Shown here in pieces: positions 33,365-41,900 of a stretch of DNA of 64,000 nt. The notes beneath the pieces were generated by a model, which ran no database searches, was not told the origin of the DNA, and was given only the letters and a program-made list of their open reading frames with translations. This stretch comes from Salinibaculum sp. SYNS191 (GTDB lineage Archaea; Halobacteriota; Halobacteria; Halobacteriales; Haloarculaceae). Within the stretch, counting starts at the first letter, position 1; every line of letters begins with the position of its first letter. The DNA lies in assembly GCF_037338445.1 (NCBI RefSeq), contig NZ_CP147838.1:62001-126000 (forward strand), written 5' to 3'. Made by a program: the position numbers and the translations under genes.

Positions 33365-33799
33365 CTATACCTCGTCTTCCTCGAGTTGCTCGTCGAGGAA
33401 GTCGTGGGCGTCCTCCAGTATCTCCCGGGGACCGTCTTGCGTGACAGTGTTGACGGCCTGCTCGTAGTCACGCCACTGCATGTCCCGGTGTTCGGCGGAC
33501 AGTTCCGCCGACGCCTCGTAGGACTTGGCGATGAACAGGTGGACGGTCTTGTGAATCGTGTTGCCGTTGGCTTCGAACACGTAGTCGTAGTCTTTGCGGA
33601 AGCCATCTAGCAGCCGGAAGTCGTAGATTCCGGCCTCCTCTTTCACCTCGCGGATTGCGGTCTGCTGGAGTTCCTCGTCGCCCTCGACGCCACCCTTGGG
33701 GAATTCCCAGTCGCCGGGGCGGCTCTTCAGGAGGAGGTACTCCCGCCGACCACGAGTGTCGCGAAAGAGGATGGCTCCCGCGCTCGTGGCCTCTATCAT
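33365..33799 (-). CDS. Nudix hydrolase
   Basis: A 144-residue Nudix-fold pyrophosphohydrolase. The Nudix box G-x5-E-x7-REUxEExGU is intact: it begins GGVEGDEELQQTA and ends REVKEEAGI. The preceding YLLLKSRPGDWEFPKG and the overall length resemble bis(5'-nucleosyl)-tetraphosphatases, but substrate prediction in this family is weak. The start is ATG 33797-33799, divergent from the uS10-like gene. Confidence 0.9.
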   Translation of the reverse strand: MIEATSAGAILFRDTRGRREYLLLKSRPGDWEFPKGGVEGDEELQQTAIREVKEEAGIYDFRLLDGFRKDYDYVFEANGNTIHKTVHLFIAKSYEASAELSAEHRDMQWRDYEQAVNTVTQDGPREILEDAHDFLDEQLEEDEV

Positions 33800-33902
33800 T
33801 GCGAGTCACTACTCGGTCATGCGTTAAGTGGATGTCGGAGCACGTCCCAGGGCTGGCCGCCGAAGCGAATGGGTTTTGAGCCGTCGGCGTCCACCCAAGA
33901 GC

Positions 33903-34229
33903 ATGCCGTTCGTGACGAAGCTTCGGCTGCAAAGTGGGGATAGAGCGGCGCTGGACGGCGTGGTGAGCGACATCAAGGAGACCGCCGCGCGCAAGGGGGC
34001 GGAGCTGAAGGGGCCACACCCGAAACCGCCGAACCGCCTCAGCGTCCCTCAGCACGCGGGCGTCCACACCGACGAGACCTTCGACCCCTGGGAGTACACC
34101 GTCTACACGCGCACCATCGAGATCGTCGGCCACGACGAGTTCGCGCGCGCCGTCGCGGAGTGGTCCTACCCCGACAGCGTCCACGTCACCGCGGAAGTCG
34201 AACAGCTCAGACAGACCGGCGACAACTGA
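33903..34229 (+). CDS. uS10-like ribosomal protein paralogue
   Basis: A 108-residue protein with the uS10 fold signatures: MPFVTKLRLQSGDRAALDGV, GAELKGPHPKPPNRLSVPQH and EYTVYTRTIEIVGHDEFARA. It lacks the genomic setting of rpsJ (elongation factor EF-1 alpha upstream) and differs in the N-terminus, so it is better described as a second uS10 family protein. Its role may be in ribosome variation or outside translation. The start is ATG 33903; GGGTTTTGAG about 25-30 bases upstream is TATA-like. Confidence 0.85.
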   Translation: MPFVTKLRLQSGDRAALDGVVSDIKETAARKGAELKGPHPKPPNRLSVPQHAGVHTDETFDPWEYTVYTRTIEIVGHDEFARAVAEWSYPDSVHVTAEVEQLRQTGDN

Positions 34230-34260
34230 CTATAAGACCGTCGGCCGCCACGGTCCCCGC

Positions 34261-35538
34261 ATGGCCGTCACGACTGACCCCGACTGGCTCAGAACACTGC
34301 GCAGAGACCTCCACCAGCGCCCGGAGCCCGCCTGGTGCGAGTTCTACACCACCGCCCGCATCGTCGAGGAGATAGAACGCATCGGCGTCGACCAGTTGTA
34401 CGTCGGCCCGGACGCCATCGACACGGACGCCCGCCTCGGCGTCCCCTCCGACGACGAACTCGCCGAGTGGTACGACCGCGCGCTCGACGCTGGCGCGGAC
34501 GAGGACGTTCTCGAACAGCTGGAAGGCGGCTACACCGGCGCAATCGCCGTCCTCGAACGCGGCGAGGGCCCGACCGTCGCGCTGCGCATCGACATCGACG
34601 GACTCCCCCGGGCGGAGAGCGACGCGCCGGACCACGAACCCGCCGCGGAGGGCTTTCGCTCGAAGAACGAGGGCGCGATGCACGCCTGCGGCCACGACGC
34701 CCACGCCGCGATGGGACTGGGCGTCCTGCAGGCGGTGAAAGACAGCGACTTCCGCGGGACGTTCAAGCTCGTCTGCCAGCCCGCTGAGGAGCGCATCGGC
34801 GGCGGCAAGGCAATCGCAGAGAGCGGCCACCTGGACGACGTCGACACGCTCATCGCCGTCCACATCGGACTGGACCACCCCACCGGCGAGGTCGTCGCGG
34901 GCGTGGACGGGTTCCTGGCAGTCGCCCACTTCGAGGCTCGCTTCGCCGGCGAACCGGCCCACGCCGGCGGTCACCCCAACCGCGGGCGCAACGCCGTCCA
35001 GGCGATGGCGACGGCCGTCCAGAACCTCTACGCGATTCCCCGCCACGAGGACGGCGCGACGCGGATCAACGCGGGCCGCGTCGGCGGCGGGACGGCGTCG
35101 AACATCATCCCTGAGGACGCCTTCATCGACGCCGAGGTCCGCGGCGAGACGACGGAACTGATGGAGTACGTCCGCGAGAAGGCCCACCAGGTCGTCGAGA
35201 GCGCCGCCGAGATGCACGGCTGTACCGTCGAGACGGAGACCGGCGGCGAGGCCCCCAGCGCCGAGAGCGACGAGGCCGTCGTCGAGCGCGTGCTGGCCGC
35301 GGCCGAGCAGACCGACGGCGTGGACTCGATTCTGCGACGCGACGACCTCGGCGGTAGCGAGGACGCGACCTACCTGATGCGACGGGTCCAGGAACACGGT
35401 GGCGACGCTGGCTACGTCGGCATCGGGACCGACCACCCCGGCGGCCACCACACGGCGACCTTCGACGTCGACGAGCGGTCGCTGGACATCGGTGTGGAGG
35501 TCCTCGGACGCGCCGTGCTGTCGGCCCTCGATGAGTAG
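34261..35538 (+). CDS. M20-family amidohydrolase
   Basis: A 425-residue metallopeptidase-fold enzyme. The metal motif GAMHACGHDAHAAMGLGVLQ and the Glu pair in CQPAEERIGGG are intact. The dimerisation domain begins around FLAVAHFEARFAGEPAHAGG. C-terminal metal ligands are in GTDHPGGHHTATFDVDE. It resembles the aminoacylase/hippurate hydrolase and AbgB-like members that cleave N-acyl amino acids. An unusual insertion (IGVDQLYVGPDAIDTDARLG to the Asp/Glu-rich stretch before YTGAIAVLERG) sits in the N-terminal domain, as in AbgB-like enzymes. It follows the uS10-like gene by 31 bases. Confidence 0.87.
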   Translation: MAVTTDPDWLRTLRRDLHQRPEPAWCEFYTTARIVEEIERIGVDQLYVGPDAIDTDARLGVPSDDELAEWYDRALDAGADEDVLEQLEGGYTGAIAVLERGEGPTVALRIDIDGLPRAESDAPDHEPAAEGFRSKNEGAMHACGHDAHAAMGLGVLQAVKDSDFRGTFKLVCQPAEERIGGGKAIAESGHLDDVDTLIAVHIGLDHPTGEVVAGVDGFLAVAHFEARFAGEPAHAGGHPNRGRNAVQAMATAVQNLYAIPRHEDGATRINAGRVGGGTASNIIPEDAFIDAEVRGETTELMEYVREKAHQVVESAAEMHGCTVETETGGEAPSAESDEAVVERVLAAAEQTDGVDSILRRDDLGGSEDATYLMRRVQEHGGDAGYVGIGTDHPGGHHTATFDVDERSLDIGVEVLGRAVLSALDE

Positions 35539-36054
35539 TCAGGGGCCGCCCCAGCGGTAGAGAAAGCGGGACCCGCTGCCGGCGTCCCAGACGATGTCGA
35601 CCGACGAGTCGGAGAGGTCGAGCGTTCCGCCGGACGCACACAGTTCCGCGGTGCCGTCGAAGTCGGTGTCCGGGCGAATCTGGACCGTCATTCCCGCCTT
35701 CATCTCTGATGTCGGGAGGTCGAAGTCCGCGTCGAGATTGAGCCGTTCCGTCTGCGTGTAGGTGGTGCCGCCGGCCCTGCACTTCGCGTTCGTGACGTCG
35801 AGGTACGCGTGCTCGGTCACCACGTTCTGCCCGCTCTCGTGTTTGAGCGTGACCGAGTCGTTGCCGCTGCCCCCGTGGTACTCGACGCTGAACTTCGCGG
35901 TCGGGGCCCCGTTCTCGACTCTGTCCGCGCCGAGTCCAATCATGAACGAGGCCGTTGTCGCCCCCAGCAACACCGTTATCGCGAGCAACAGCAGGATGCC
36001 CACGACGGGCGTGAGAGCGCGGTCCTCGTGCTGGCGTGCGTGCAACCCCATCAT
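35539..36054 (-). CDS. Archaeal type IV pilin-like protein
   Basis: A 171-residue secreted subunit. The class III signal is clear: RALTPVVGILLLLAITVLLG, with cleavage expected just before the hydrophobic stretch by prepilin peptidase. The remainder is beta-rich with two Cys (NAKCRAG and ELCASG), which may form a disulfide. It is probably an adhesion pilus component or a membrane-anchored pseudopilin. The gene stands alone, convergent with the amidohydrolase (stops adjacent). A CTTAAG motif about 85 bases upstream suggests a leader longer than usual. Confidence 0.87.
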   Translation of the reverse strand: MMGLHARQHEDRALTPVVGILLLLAITVLLGATTASFMIGLGADRVENGAPTAKFSVEYHGGSGNDSVTLKHESGQNVVTEHAYLDVTNAKCRAGGTTYTQTERLNLDADFDLPTSEMKAGMTVQIRPDTDFDGTAELCASGGTLDLSDSSVDIVWDAGSGSRFLYRWGGP

Positions 36055-36189
36055 GGTACCCCATCCGGACCGGCGGCGTGCCAGTCGCCGGTCAGCCGAA
36101 ACGATTTTCCTGGTCGTAAACTAACACGTAATCGAACTTAAGTCTGCCGTAGCTGTGCAATTTCCGGTCGGTTTACGTCGATGGAGTAG

Positions 36190-36259
36190 GGTCCAGACGG
36201 CAGGACGTGCCCAGAATCGGGTGGGGTTCAGACGTGAGAACGTGGCCAGAAGCGGGCTG
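36190..36259. repeat. Imperfect 35-base tandem repeat between pilin and reductase genes
   Basis: Units 36190-36224 and 36225-36259 match at 27 of 35 positions. A partial third copy (GTCCAGGCAG, 36261-36270) follows. It lies 24 bases beyond the stop of the reductase gene. The rest of the 229-base gap shows nothing else I can support. Confidence 0.7.
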
Positions 36260-36283
36260 AGTCCAGGCAGTTCGTTCCCGCGG

Positions 36284-37654
36284 TCAGTACTTGGCGTCCG
36301 CGCCGGTGACCTCGTAGACGCGGTCCATCAGGTCGTCGCGCTCGGACCGCCAGCGGTCGAAGCCGCTGGGGTCGCTCGGGTAGGTCTCGTAGTGGTCCAG
36401 CAGTTCGTCCGCGAGATTCTTCGTCTGGTAGAGGTCGTAGATGGTCTCCCAGTGGCCGAAGGACTTGATTGCGGTCTTGAGTTTCAGCCAGAGGCCGACG
36501 CTGGTCGACCCCTCGTACAGCGCCTCCGAGAGGTTCCGCACCGGGAGCGCGGCGAGCAGACCCATCAGGTCGTCCACGTCCGTCGCCGTCGTGAAGATGT
36601 TGTAGACGTCCAGCGCCGCGTAGCGCGCCCCGAAGTGGTCCATCACGCGCTCGTTGTACTCCCAGAGACGCGCCTCGCTCGGGTCGCCGTGCTCCAGTGC
36701 CTCGATTGCGGCCTCGCCGGCGTACTTGCCGGCGTAGGCGGCCCCCGCGATGCCGCCGCCGGTGGTGGGGTTGACGTGGCCCGCAGCGTCGCCGACGGCC
36801 ATGTACCCCGGTGCCACGGCCGAGTCGTAGGGCCGGCGCGTCGGCAGTGCCGCGCCGAGTTTGTCGTCCACTGTCGCGCCCTCGAACTCCTCGCGCTCTC
36901 GGAGGTCGTCGCGCAGGTCGTCCACGAGGTGCATCGGCTCCTCGGTCATCTGGAAGCCCAGGCCGACGTTTATCTCCGTCTCGGTCCGCGGGAAGTACCA
37001 GAGGTACCCCGCCGCGCGCTCGGTCGGTTTGAACACGAGCGCGTCGGACCACTCGACGGGTTCGTCGACGGTGACGACCTCGCGGTAGGCCGAGCAAAAC
37101 TGCGAGTACTGGACGTTCGTGTCGAAGGTGGCCTCCGAGAAGTCGGTCTTGTCCTGGAGCAGGGACAGCGACCCAGCGGCGTCGACGACGAGGTCCGCGT
37201 CGTACTCGACGGCGTCGCCCTCGCGAATCGCCGTCAGCCCCTCGACGCGGCCGTCGTCGGCCTGGGTGACCTCCTTGACGACGGTGTCGAAGTGAATCTC
37301 CGCGCCAGCGTCGACGGCGCCCTCGATGAGGAGGCGGCCGTACTCCCAGCGGTCGATGACGGCGAGTTCGCCGGGGACCGGGATGTCGACGGCGGTGTCG
37401 AGCTGGGGGATCTCGAAGCGGCCGTGGTCGACGTCGGTGTTGGTGAAGGCGGGCTCTATCTGGGATTTGGGGATGGCGTCGGGGAAGTCGCTGGCCCCCT
37501 TGAGGGCGTCGCCACAGGCGATGTGGCCGGCCTCCTCCTCGTCCTTGCGCTCGGCGACGACGACGTCGTACCCGGCGTTCGCGAGCGTCGCTGCGGCGTA
37601 ACAGCCGGACGTGCCCGCACCGACGACTGCGACGTCCACCTCGTGGGTAGTCAT
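36284..37654 (-). CDS. Geranylgeranyl reductase family flavoprotein
   Basis: An FAD-dependent reductase that saturates isoprenoid chains of archaeal lipids or menaquinone. It has 456 residues. The N-terminal FAD motif is VDVAVVGAGTSGCYAAATLA and the second flavin motif is GYMAVGDAAGHVNPTTGGGI near residue 285. YLWYFPRTETEINVGLGF fits the substrate domain of the GGR family. ATG 37652-37654 is preferred over a longer reading because the promoter element lies 27 bases upstream. Divergence from a ferredoxin gene with a matching promoter suggests the ferredoxin may be its electron donor. Confidence 0.88.
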   Translation of the reverse strand: MTTHEVDVAVVGAGTSGCYAAATLANAGYDVVVAERKDEEEAGHIACGDALKGASDFPDAIPKSQIEPAFTNTDVDHGRFEIPQLDTAVDIPVPGELAVIDRWEYGRLLIEGAVDAGAEIHFDTVVKEVTQADDGRVEGLTAIREGDAVEYDADLVVDAAGSLSLLQDKTDFSEATFDTNVQYSQFCSAYREVVTVDEPVEWSDALVFKPTERAAGYLWYFPRTETEINVGLGFQMTEEPMHLVDDLRDDLREREEFEGATVDDKLGAALPTRRPYDSAVAPGYMAVGDAAGHVNPTTGGGIAGAAYAGKYAGEAAIEALEHGDPSEARLWEYNERVMDHFGARYAALDVYNIFTTATDVDDLMGLLAALPVRNLSEALYEGSTSVGLWLKLKTAIKSFGHWETIYDLYQTKNLADELLDHYETYPSDPSGFDRWRSERDDLMDRVYEVTGADAKY

Positions 37655-37680
37655 GTCACTCTGTCCAGGCGCGAGCGGCA

Positions 37681-37728
37681 AAACTCTTTATTTACGGGGT
37701 GTGCCCGCTCCGCCGAGATAAAGAGTTT
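37681..37728. promoter_or_regulatory. Symmetric divergent promoter (two copies of ATAAAGAGTTT)
   Basis: AAACTCTTTAT at 37681-37691 and ATAAAGAGTTT at 37718-37728 are perfect inverted copies separated by 26 bases. Each copy ends 26 bases before a start codon (37654 on minus, 37755 on plus), exactly where a haloarchaeal TATA box belongs for a leaderless transcript. The same promoter element therefore seems to drive both genes, or both are bound by one regulator. Confidence 0.75.
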
Positions 37729-37754
37729 AGTCGGGAACCGTCGTACCGCTGGCC

Positions 37755-38096
37755 ATGACGGAGCACACCGTGTCGTTCGTCGGGACGGGCGAGGAGATTA
37801 CCGTCGCCGAGACGGAGACGATTCTGAGCCGCTGCATTGAGGAGGGCATCGCCCAGGAGTACTCCTGCCGCGTCGGGATGTGTCTGGCCTGCTCGGCGAA
37901 GATAGTCTCCGGCGAGGTGACACAGCCGGCCGCCCGCGGTCTGACCGACGCGGAGCGCGAGGAGTACGCGCTCACCTGCATGGCGCGGCCGCAGTCTGAC
38001 CTCGAACTCGACCGCGGGAAGTACCCGCCGAGCATCGAGCCCGAGGTGGCGAGCGAGCAGGGCAGCCAGAACAGCACCGCGGCGGCGGACGACTAG
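37755..38096 (+). CDS. 2Fe-2S ferredoxin
   Basis: A 113-residue plant-type ferredoxin. The cluster motif is CRVGMCLAC plus a distal Cys in YALTCMARP, the expected C-x4-C-x2-C...C pattern. It is shorter than the classic halobacterial ferredoxin, which has an acidic N-terminal insertion; here the tail after the cluster is low-complexity (Ser/Asn/Ala/Asp). ATG 37755 is fixed by the promoter spacing. Electron partners could be the divergent geranylgeranyl reductase, KorAB (57.9-60.5 kb) or the flavin reductase at 57.2 kb. Confidence 0.93.
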   Translation: MTEHTVSFVGTGEEITVAETETILSRCIEEGIAQEYSCRVGMCLACSAKIVSGEVTQPAARGLTDAEREEYALTCMARPQSDLELDRGKYPPSIEPEVASEQGSQNSTAAADD

Positions 38097-39137
38097 TCAG
38101 TCGTCGGCCGCCTCGACGGACCCGGTCCCGACGTTCGACTCGTGTGCTCTGGCGCGTTCGCGCATCCGCTCGGAGATACCGGGGGCGTCCGCGCGTGAGA
38201 GTTCTCCCGCCGCTTCGAGTTCCTCCAGCGACATCGGGAACTTCCGGAGGCCGTAGTGGATGTCGATACCCGCGCGCGCGCCCTCGCCCATGGCGGTCGG
38301 GACCTGGTTGTGGCCGGGCGTCACGTCGCCGACGGCGTAGACGCCCTCGACGCTGGTGTTCCCGTGGTCGTCGACGGCGACGGTGCCGTCGTCGTTGATG
38401 TCACAGTCCAGTTGCTCGGCGAGGCCGGTGTTGTAGTTCGAGCCGTACATCGCGAAGCCGCCGCGGTACTCCCGCCGGGTGCCGTCCTCGAAGGTCATCG
38501 CTTCGAGCCAGCCGTCCTCGTCGTTCTCGATGCCGGTGACCTCCTCGTCGACGACGTCGACCGGGTGGGCACGGAGCTGTCGCCCCACGTCCTCGTCCCA
38601 GGTCGGCTCGTCGCCGTTGAGCAGGACGTCCACCTCGTCGGTGAAGTTCAGCATAATCATGGCGACGTAGGCGGCGCTGTTGCCCGTCCCCATCACGTAG
38701 ACGGGGGCATCGACGAACATGTAGGCGTCACAGTGCAGGCAGTAGTGCAGCCCGCGAGCGGTCCGCGGGGCGGGCGGGTTGGGGTGTCCGTCGCTGAATC
38801 CTGTCGCCAGCACGACGCGGTCGGTGAGAATGGTCACGTCGTTGCCCTCCAGGCGGAAGCGGCCGTCGTCGGTCCGCTCGGCGTCGGTCACGAAGTCCCG
38901 GTAGTGGTCCGCACCGTAGCTCTTGACCTGTTCCAGGCCGGTCTGCAGGAACTCCTTGCCGTGGGTCTCCTCGGTGACCCCGATGACGTTGTGCGTGTCT
39001 GCCATCATCGCCGCGCGGCCGCCGCCGCGGTCGACGAGCGCGGTGTCGTGTCCCAGTCGGGTCGTGTACAGTGCTGTCGTCAGGCCGGCCGGGCCGCCGC
39101 CCACGACCGTTACCTGGTACTCCTGCGGCTCACTCAT
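38097..39137 (-). CDS. Thioredoxin-reductase-like FAD/NAD(P) oxidoreductase
   Basis: A 346-residue two-dinucleotide-binding flavoprotein. FAD motif QVTVVGGGPAGLTTALYTTR (residues 8-27), a redox-active pair in HYCLHCDAYMF, a second Rossmann motif VYVMGTGNSAAYVAM and the late motif GVYAVGDVTPGHNQVPTAMG. The CxxC spacing and position match thioredoxin reductase, although the residues between the cysteines are LH rather than AT. A C-terminal extension of about 40 residues follows. It converges directly on the ferredoxin gene (stops adjacent). Confidence 0.88.
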   Translation of the reverse strand: MSEPQEYQVTVVGGGPAGLTTALYTTRLGHDTALVDRGGGRAAMMADTHNVIGVTEETHGKEFLQTGLEQVKSYGADHYRDFVTDAERTDDGRFRLEGNDVTILTDRVVLATGFSDGHPNPPAPRTARGLHYCLHCDAYMFVDAPVYVMGTGNSAAYVAMIMLNFTDEVDVLLNGDEPTWDEDVGRQLRAHPVDVVDEEVTGIENDEDGWLEAMTFEDGTRREYRGGFAMYGSNYNTGLAEQLDCDINDDGTVAVDDHGNTSVEGVYAVGDVTPGHNQVPTAMGEGARAGIDIHYGLRKFPMSLEELEAAGELSRADAPGISERMRERARAHESNVGTGSVEAADD

Positions 39138-39369
39138 GTCACTTCCATCTATACACCTGGTCGTATTTCAACCTCTGGTACCCGGACCGAAGGCGGGACC
39201 TGCTGGCCCTTCCGCGACGACGCTGCGGCCGTCCTGGTCGACCAGCCCGTAGCTGTCTGGTAACAAACTGATAATCAAGTGGACAGACATCAGAAGGATA
39301 GCCCATATATGCTTGGGTCACGTAGAGAATCACGACACCGGCGTCAGCGGACGGCGCACCACTCAAACT

Positions 39370-39975
39370 ATGACCAGCCGCGTATACAGACTCCACTCGA
39401 CACTGGAACTGCCGCTCGACGACGTGTACGAGTACTTCGATTCCCCGGAGCTGCCGCCGGAAATCGAAGACGTCGATATCACACGTCGAAACAATACGCT
39501 CATTATCAGCGCAGTTCCGGCCGACGACAGCATCAGCAAGTACACGCCGACCGCACAGCTCAAGGCCAGCGTCACCGAGAACCGGGTCTACGAGGAAGAC
39601 CCGGAGGAACAGGAGGGGGCGGGACCACCGACCGGCCGACCCAACGGCGGCACACCGCAGTGGGGGGCGTTCGAAGAAGAGGAAGAGGAAATCGAGTCCG
39701 AACTCGTCGAGTACGCCTGCTTCAAGGGCGACCGCGAGACCGTGCTCCAGAACACTGCGCTCCAGTTCCCGATGTTCCAGGTTCTCTGTGAGGTCGCCCT
39801 GAACGCGGAGAAGGGCGCGCTCACCGCAATCGCGGCCGTCGACGAGGAACTCGAAGCCTTCCGCATCGTCGACGGCGAGCGACAGGCCGCGTCCATCACC
39901 GTCACCGAGGACCCCACCGACGACGAGGGCGTCGACGGGGTCAACTGGCGCGACAACAAGTTCATCAGCGACTGA
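39370..39975 (+). CDS. Conserved haloarchaeal protein, function unknown
   Basis: A 201-residue acidic soluble protein in two parts. Residues 1-75 look like an alpha-beta domain with a first strand SRVYRLHSTLELPLDDVYEY. A Pro/Gly/Glu-rich linker follows (about 78-110). The second alpha-beta domain (YACFKGDRETVLQNTALQFP onwards) ends in WRDNKFISD. No catalytic or metal motif is visible. ATG 39370 is preferred over an earlier in-frame start. The 232-base region upstream is AT-rich near 39260-39310 and probably holds the promoter. Confidence 0.75.
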   Translation: MTSRVYRLHSTLELPLDDVYEYFDSPELPPEIEDVDITRRNNTLIISAVPADDSISKYTPTAQLKASVTENRVYEEDPEEQEGAGPPTGRPNGGTPQWGAFEEEEEEIESELVEYACFKGDRETVLQNTALQFPMFQVLCEVALNAEKGALTAIAAVDEELEAFRIVDGERQAASITVTEDPTDDEGVDGVNWRDNKFISD

Positions 39976-40130
39976 TTCTTCGCGGCTGCTTCAGCTATCG
40001 TCTCTACAGCCACCCGACAGTGCTCGAACCGCTCGTTCCGACACGCTCTGACGCGCCGAAGCTAGCCGAGACGCTGTTTCCGTACCCTTGCCACGGACCG
40101 AACGCGAGCGACGGCCGGGCCGGTCGTCTC

Positions 40131-40697
40131 TCAGCGGTCCGACGAGTCGGCGGTCCGCGACGATGCGCTACCCTCCCCTGTCGGTTGCTCGTCCGCGCCC
40201 GACCCACCCGCGACCCGCTCGGCGACCAGTTCCGCACCCGGGTCGAGCGTGGAGTACAGACGGGCAGCGACGACGGCAACGGCAGGCAGGGCCGCCAGCA
40301 GGAAGGCCACGTCGTACAGCCAGACCGCCTCGTCGAGGACGGGCGTCACGAGACCGGCCAGTCCGCTGTGGGCGACCAGCACGGCCGCGAGGACCACCAG
40401 CCAGTAGACGACCGACGCGACGTTCTCGACGAGCACTCTGGGGCCGTCGAGTCCCATCCGCGCGAGCGAGGCGAGTTTCGGTGCCGCAGACAGCAGCAGC
40501 GTCACGAGCACCACCGTCACGACGGCGCTCGCGAGCGCGGCGAACGTGACGGGCGTCTGCGGCACGAGTCTGTCGATGCCCGGTACCAGCGTCACCAGGT
40601 ACAGGACGAACACGAGCGAGACGCCGGCGAGCAGGACCTTGCTCGCCGACCGCACCGTCTCGCGGTCGAGCGAATCCGAGATTGTCGTACTGGTCAT
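40131..40697 (-). CDS. Four-helix membrane protein, function unknown
   Basis: A 188-residue protein with four clear hydrophobic helices (SKVLLAGVSLVFVLYLVTLV, ALASAVVTVVLVTLLLSAA, VVYWLVVLAAVLVAHSGL and LYDVAFLLAALPAVAVVAAR) and a polar Ser/Gly/Asp-rich tail. It contains no cysteine or recognised motif. ATG 40695-40697 starts a short Thr/Ser-rich head. The flanking gaps (39976-40130 and 40698-40895) show no further genes. Confidence 0.68.
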   Translation of the reverse strand: MTSTTISDSLDRETVRSASKVLLAGVSLVFVLYLVTLVPGIDRLVPQTPVTFAALASAVVTVVLVTLLLSAAPKLASLARMGLDGPRVLVENVASVVYWLVVLAAVLVAHSGLAGLVTPVLDEAVWLYDVAFLLAALPAVAVVAARLYSTLDPGAELVAERVAGGSGADEQPTGEGSASSRTADSSDR

Positions 40698-40895
40698 GAT
40701 TGCGACCGGGTCCAGGGACCAGTCGAACTAATACGCCCGAGACGGTCACTGCGATTTGACCCCGATTAAGCCCAGTAAAGCCGAATTAGGACGATTCTGG
40801 AAGCGTACGACGGTCTCCGAGAGGTAGGTCCCACCGCCCGCTCGGCGAATCCCGAAAAGCACTTACGACGCAGTATAATTATATCTCATTACATC

Positions 40896-41873
40896 ATGTC
40901 GACCAACGCCGAGTTCCCAGAGTACCTGGACGTCAACTACGATGAGGGGGACGGCGAGGAGCCGGCCGACTACCCCAGTATCGAGGAGAAAATCGAGAAG
41001 GCTATCGAGGTCACCCGACAGGGCCTCGAACAGTACGAGAACCCTGTCGTGATGTGGACCGGCGGGAAGGACTCGACGCTCACGCTGTACTTCATCAAGG
41101 AGGTCGCCGAGCAGTTCGACCTCGAAGTGCCGCCGGCCGTCTTCATCGACCACTTCCAGCACTTCGACGAGATTCACGGCTTCGTCGACCACTGGGCCGA
41201 CGAGTGGGACCTGGAGGTCATCTACGCACAGAACGACGACGTCGGCGACTACGTCGAGGAACACGGCCTCGAACCCGGCGACGACATCCCCATCGAGGAC
41301 CTCTCGGAGCACAACCAGCACCACGTCCGCAACATCCTCGAATACGAGGAGGACACCTTCCCGTTCCTGCTCGATACCTACGTGGGCAACCACCTGCTGA
41401 AGACCGTCGCGCTCAACGCCACGCTGGAGGAGTACGACGTCGACGGCGTCATCTCCGGCGTCCGCTGGGACGAACAGGAGGCCCGCGCCGACGAGACCTT
41501 CTTCTCGCCGCGCCACGACCCCGACATCTACCCCCCGCACGACCGCATCCAGCCCATCCTCCAGTTCGCCGAACCCGATGTCTGGGAGACCTTCTGGGGC
41601 TTCGTCGTGCCCGAGACGGTCGAGGGCTACCCCGACGACGGCTACGTCCCGACCGGTGCCGACGACCTGCCCAACGACCTCACCCAGGACGACATCCCGG
41701 TCAGCCCGAAGTACTTCGCCGGGTTCCGCTCGCTGGGTAGTGAGATTTCGACCGACAAGTCCGCCGAGGAGCCCGCCTGGCTCCAGGACATGGCCAACAC
41801 GACCGAGCGCGCCGGCCGCGCCCAGGACAAAGAGGACCTGATGGAGCGCCTGCGCGACCTCGGGTATATGTAG
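40896..41873 (+). CDS. PP-loop protein of the PAPS reductase/CysD family, lacking cysteine
   Basis: A 325-residue ATP-pyrophosphatase-fold protein. The PP-loop reads VVMWTGGKDSTLTLYF (near residue 52). GVISGVRWDEQEARADETFF and the C-terminal pattern from FRSLGSEIS to TTERAGRAQDKEDLMERLRD resemble CysD, the small subunit of ATP sulfurylase, more than PAPS reductase. I find no cysteine in the protein, so it cannot use the catalytic Cys of PAPS/APS reductases. No cysN lies beside it. The upstream sequence is AT-rich (CAGTATAATTATATC, 40871-40885). A role in sulfate activation or nucleotidyl transfer is possible. Confidence 0.82.
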   Translation: MSTNAEFPEYLDVNYDEGDGEEPADYPSIEEKIEKAIEVTRQGLEQYENPVVMWTGGKDSTLTLYFIKEVAEQFDLEVPPAVFIDHFQHFDEIHGFVDHWADEWDLEVIYAQNDDVGDYVEEHGLEPGDDIPIEDLSEHNQHHVRNILEYEEDTFPFLLDTYVGNHLLKTVALNATLEEYDVDGVISGVRWDEQEARADETFFSPRHDPDIYPPHDRIQPILQFAEPDVWETFWGFVVPETVEGYPDDGYVPTGADDLPNDLTQDDIPVSPKYFAGFRSLGSEISTDKSAEEPAWLQDMANTTERAGRAQDKEDLMERLRDLGYM

Positions 41874-41900
41874 GGGACCCCACTTTTTGCTTCGTCGGGT

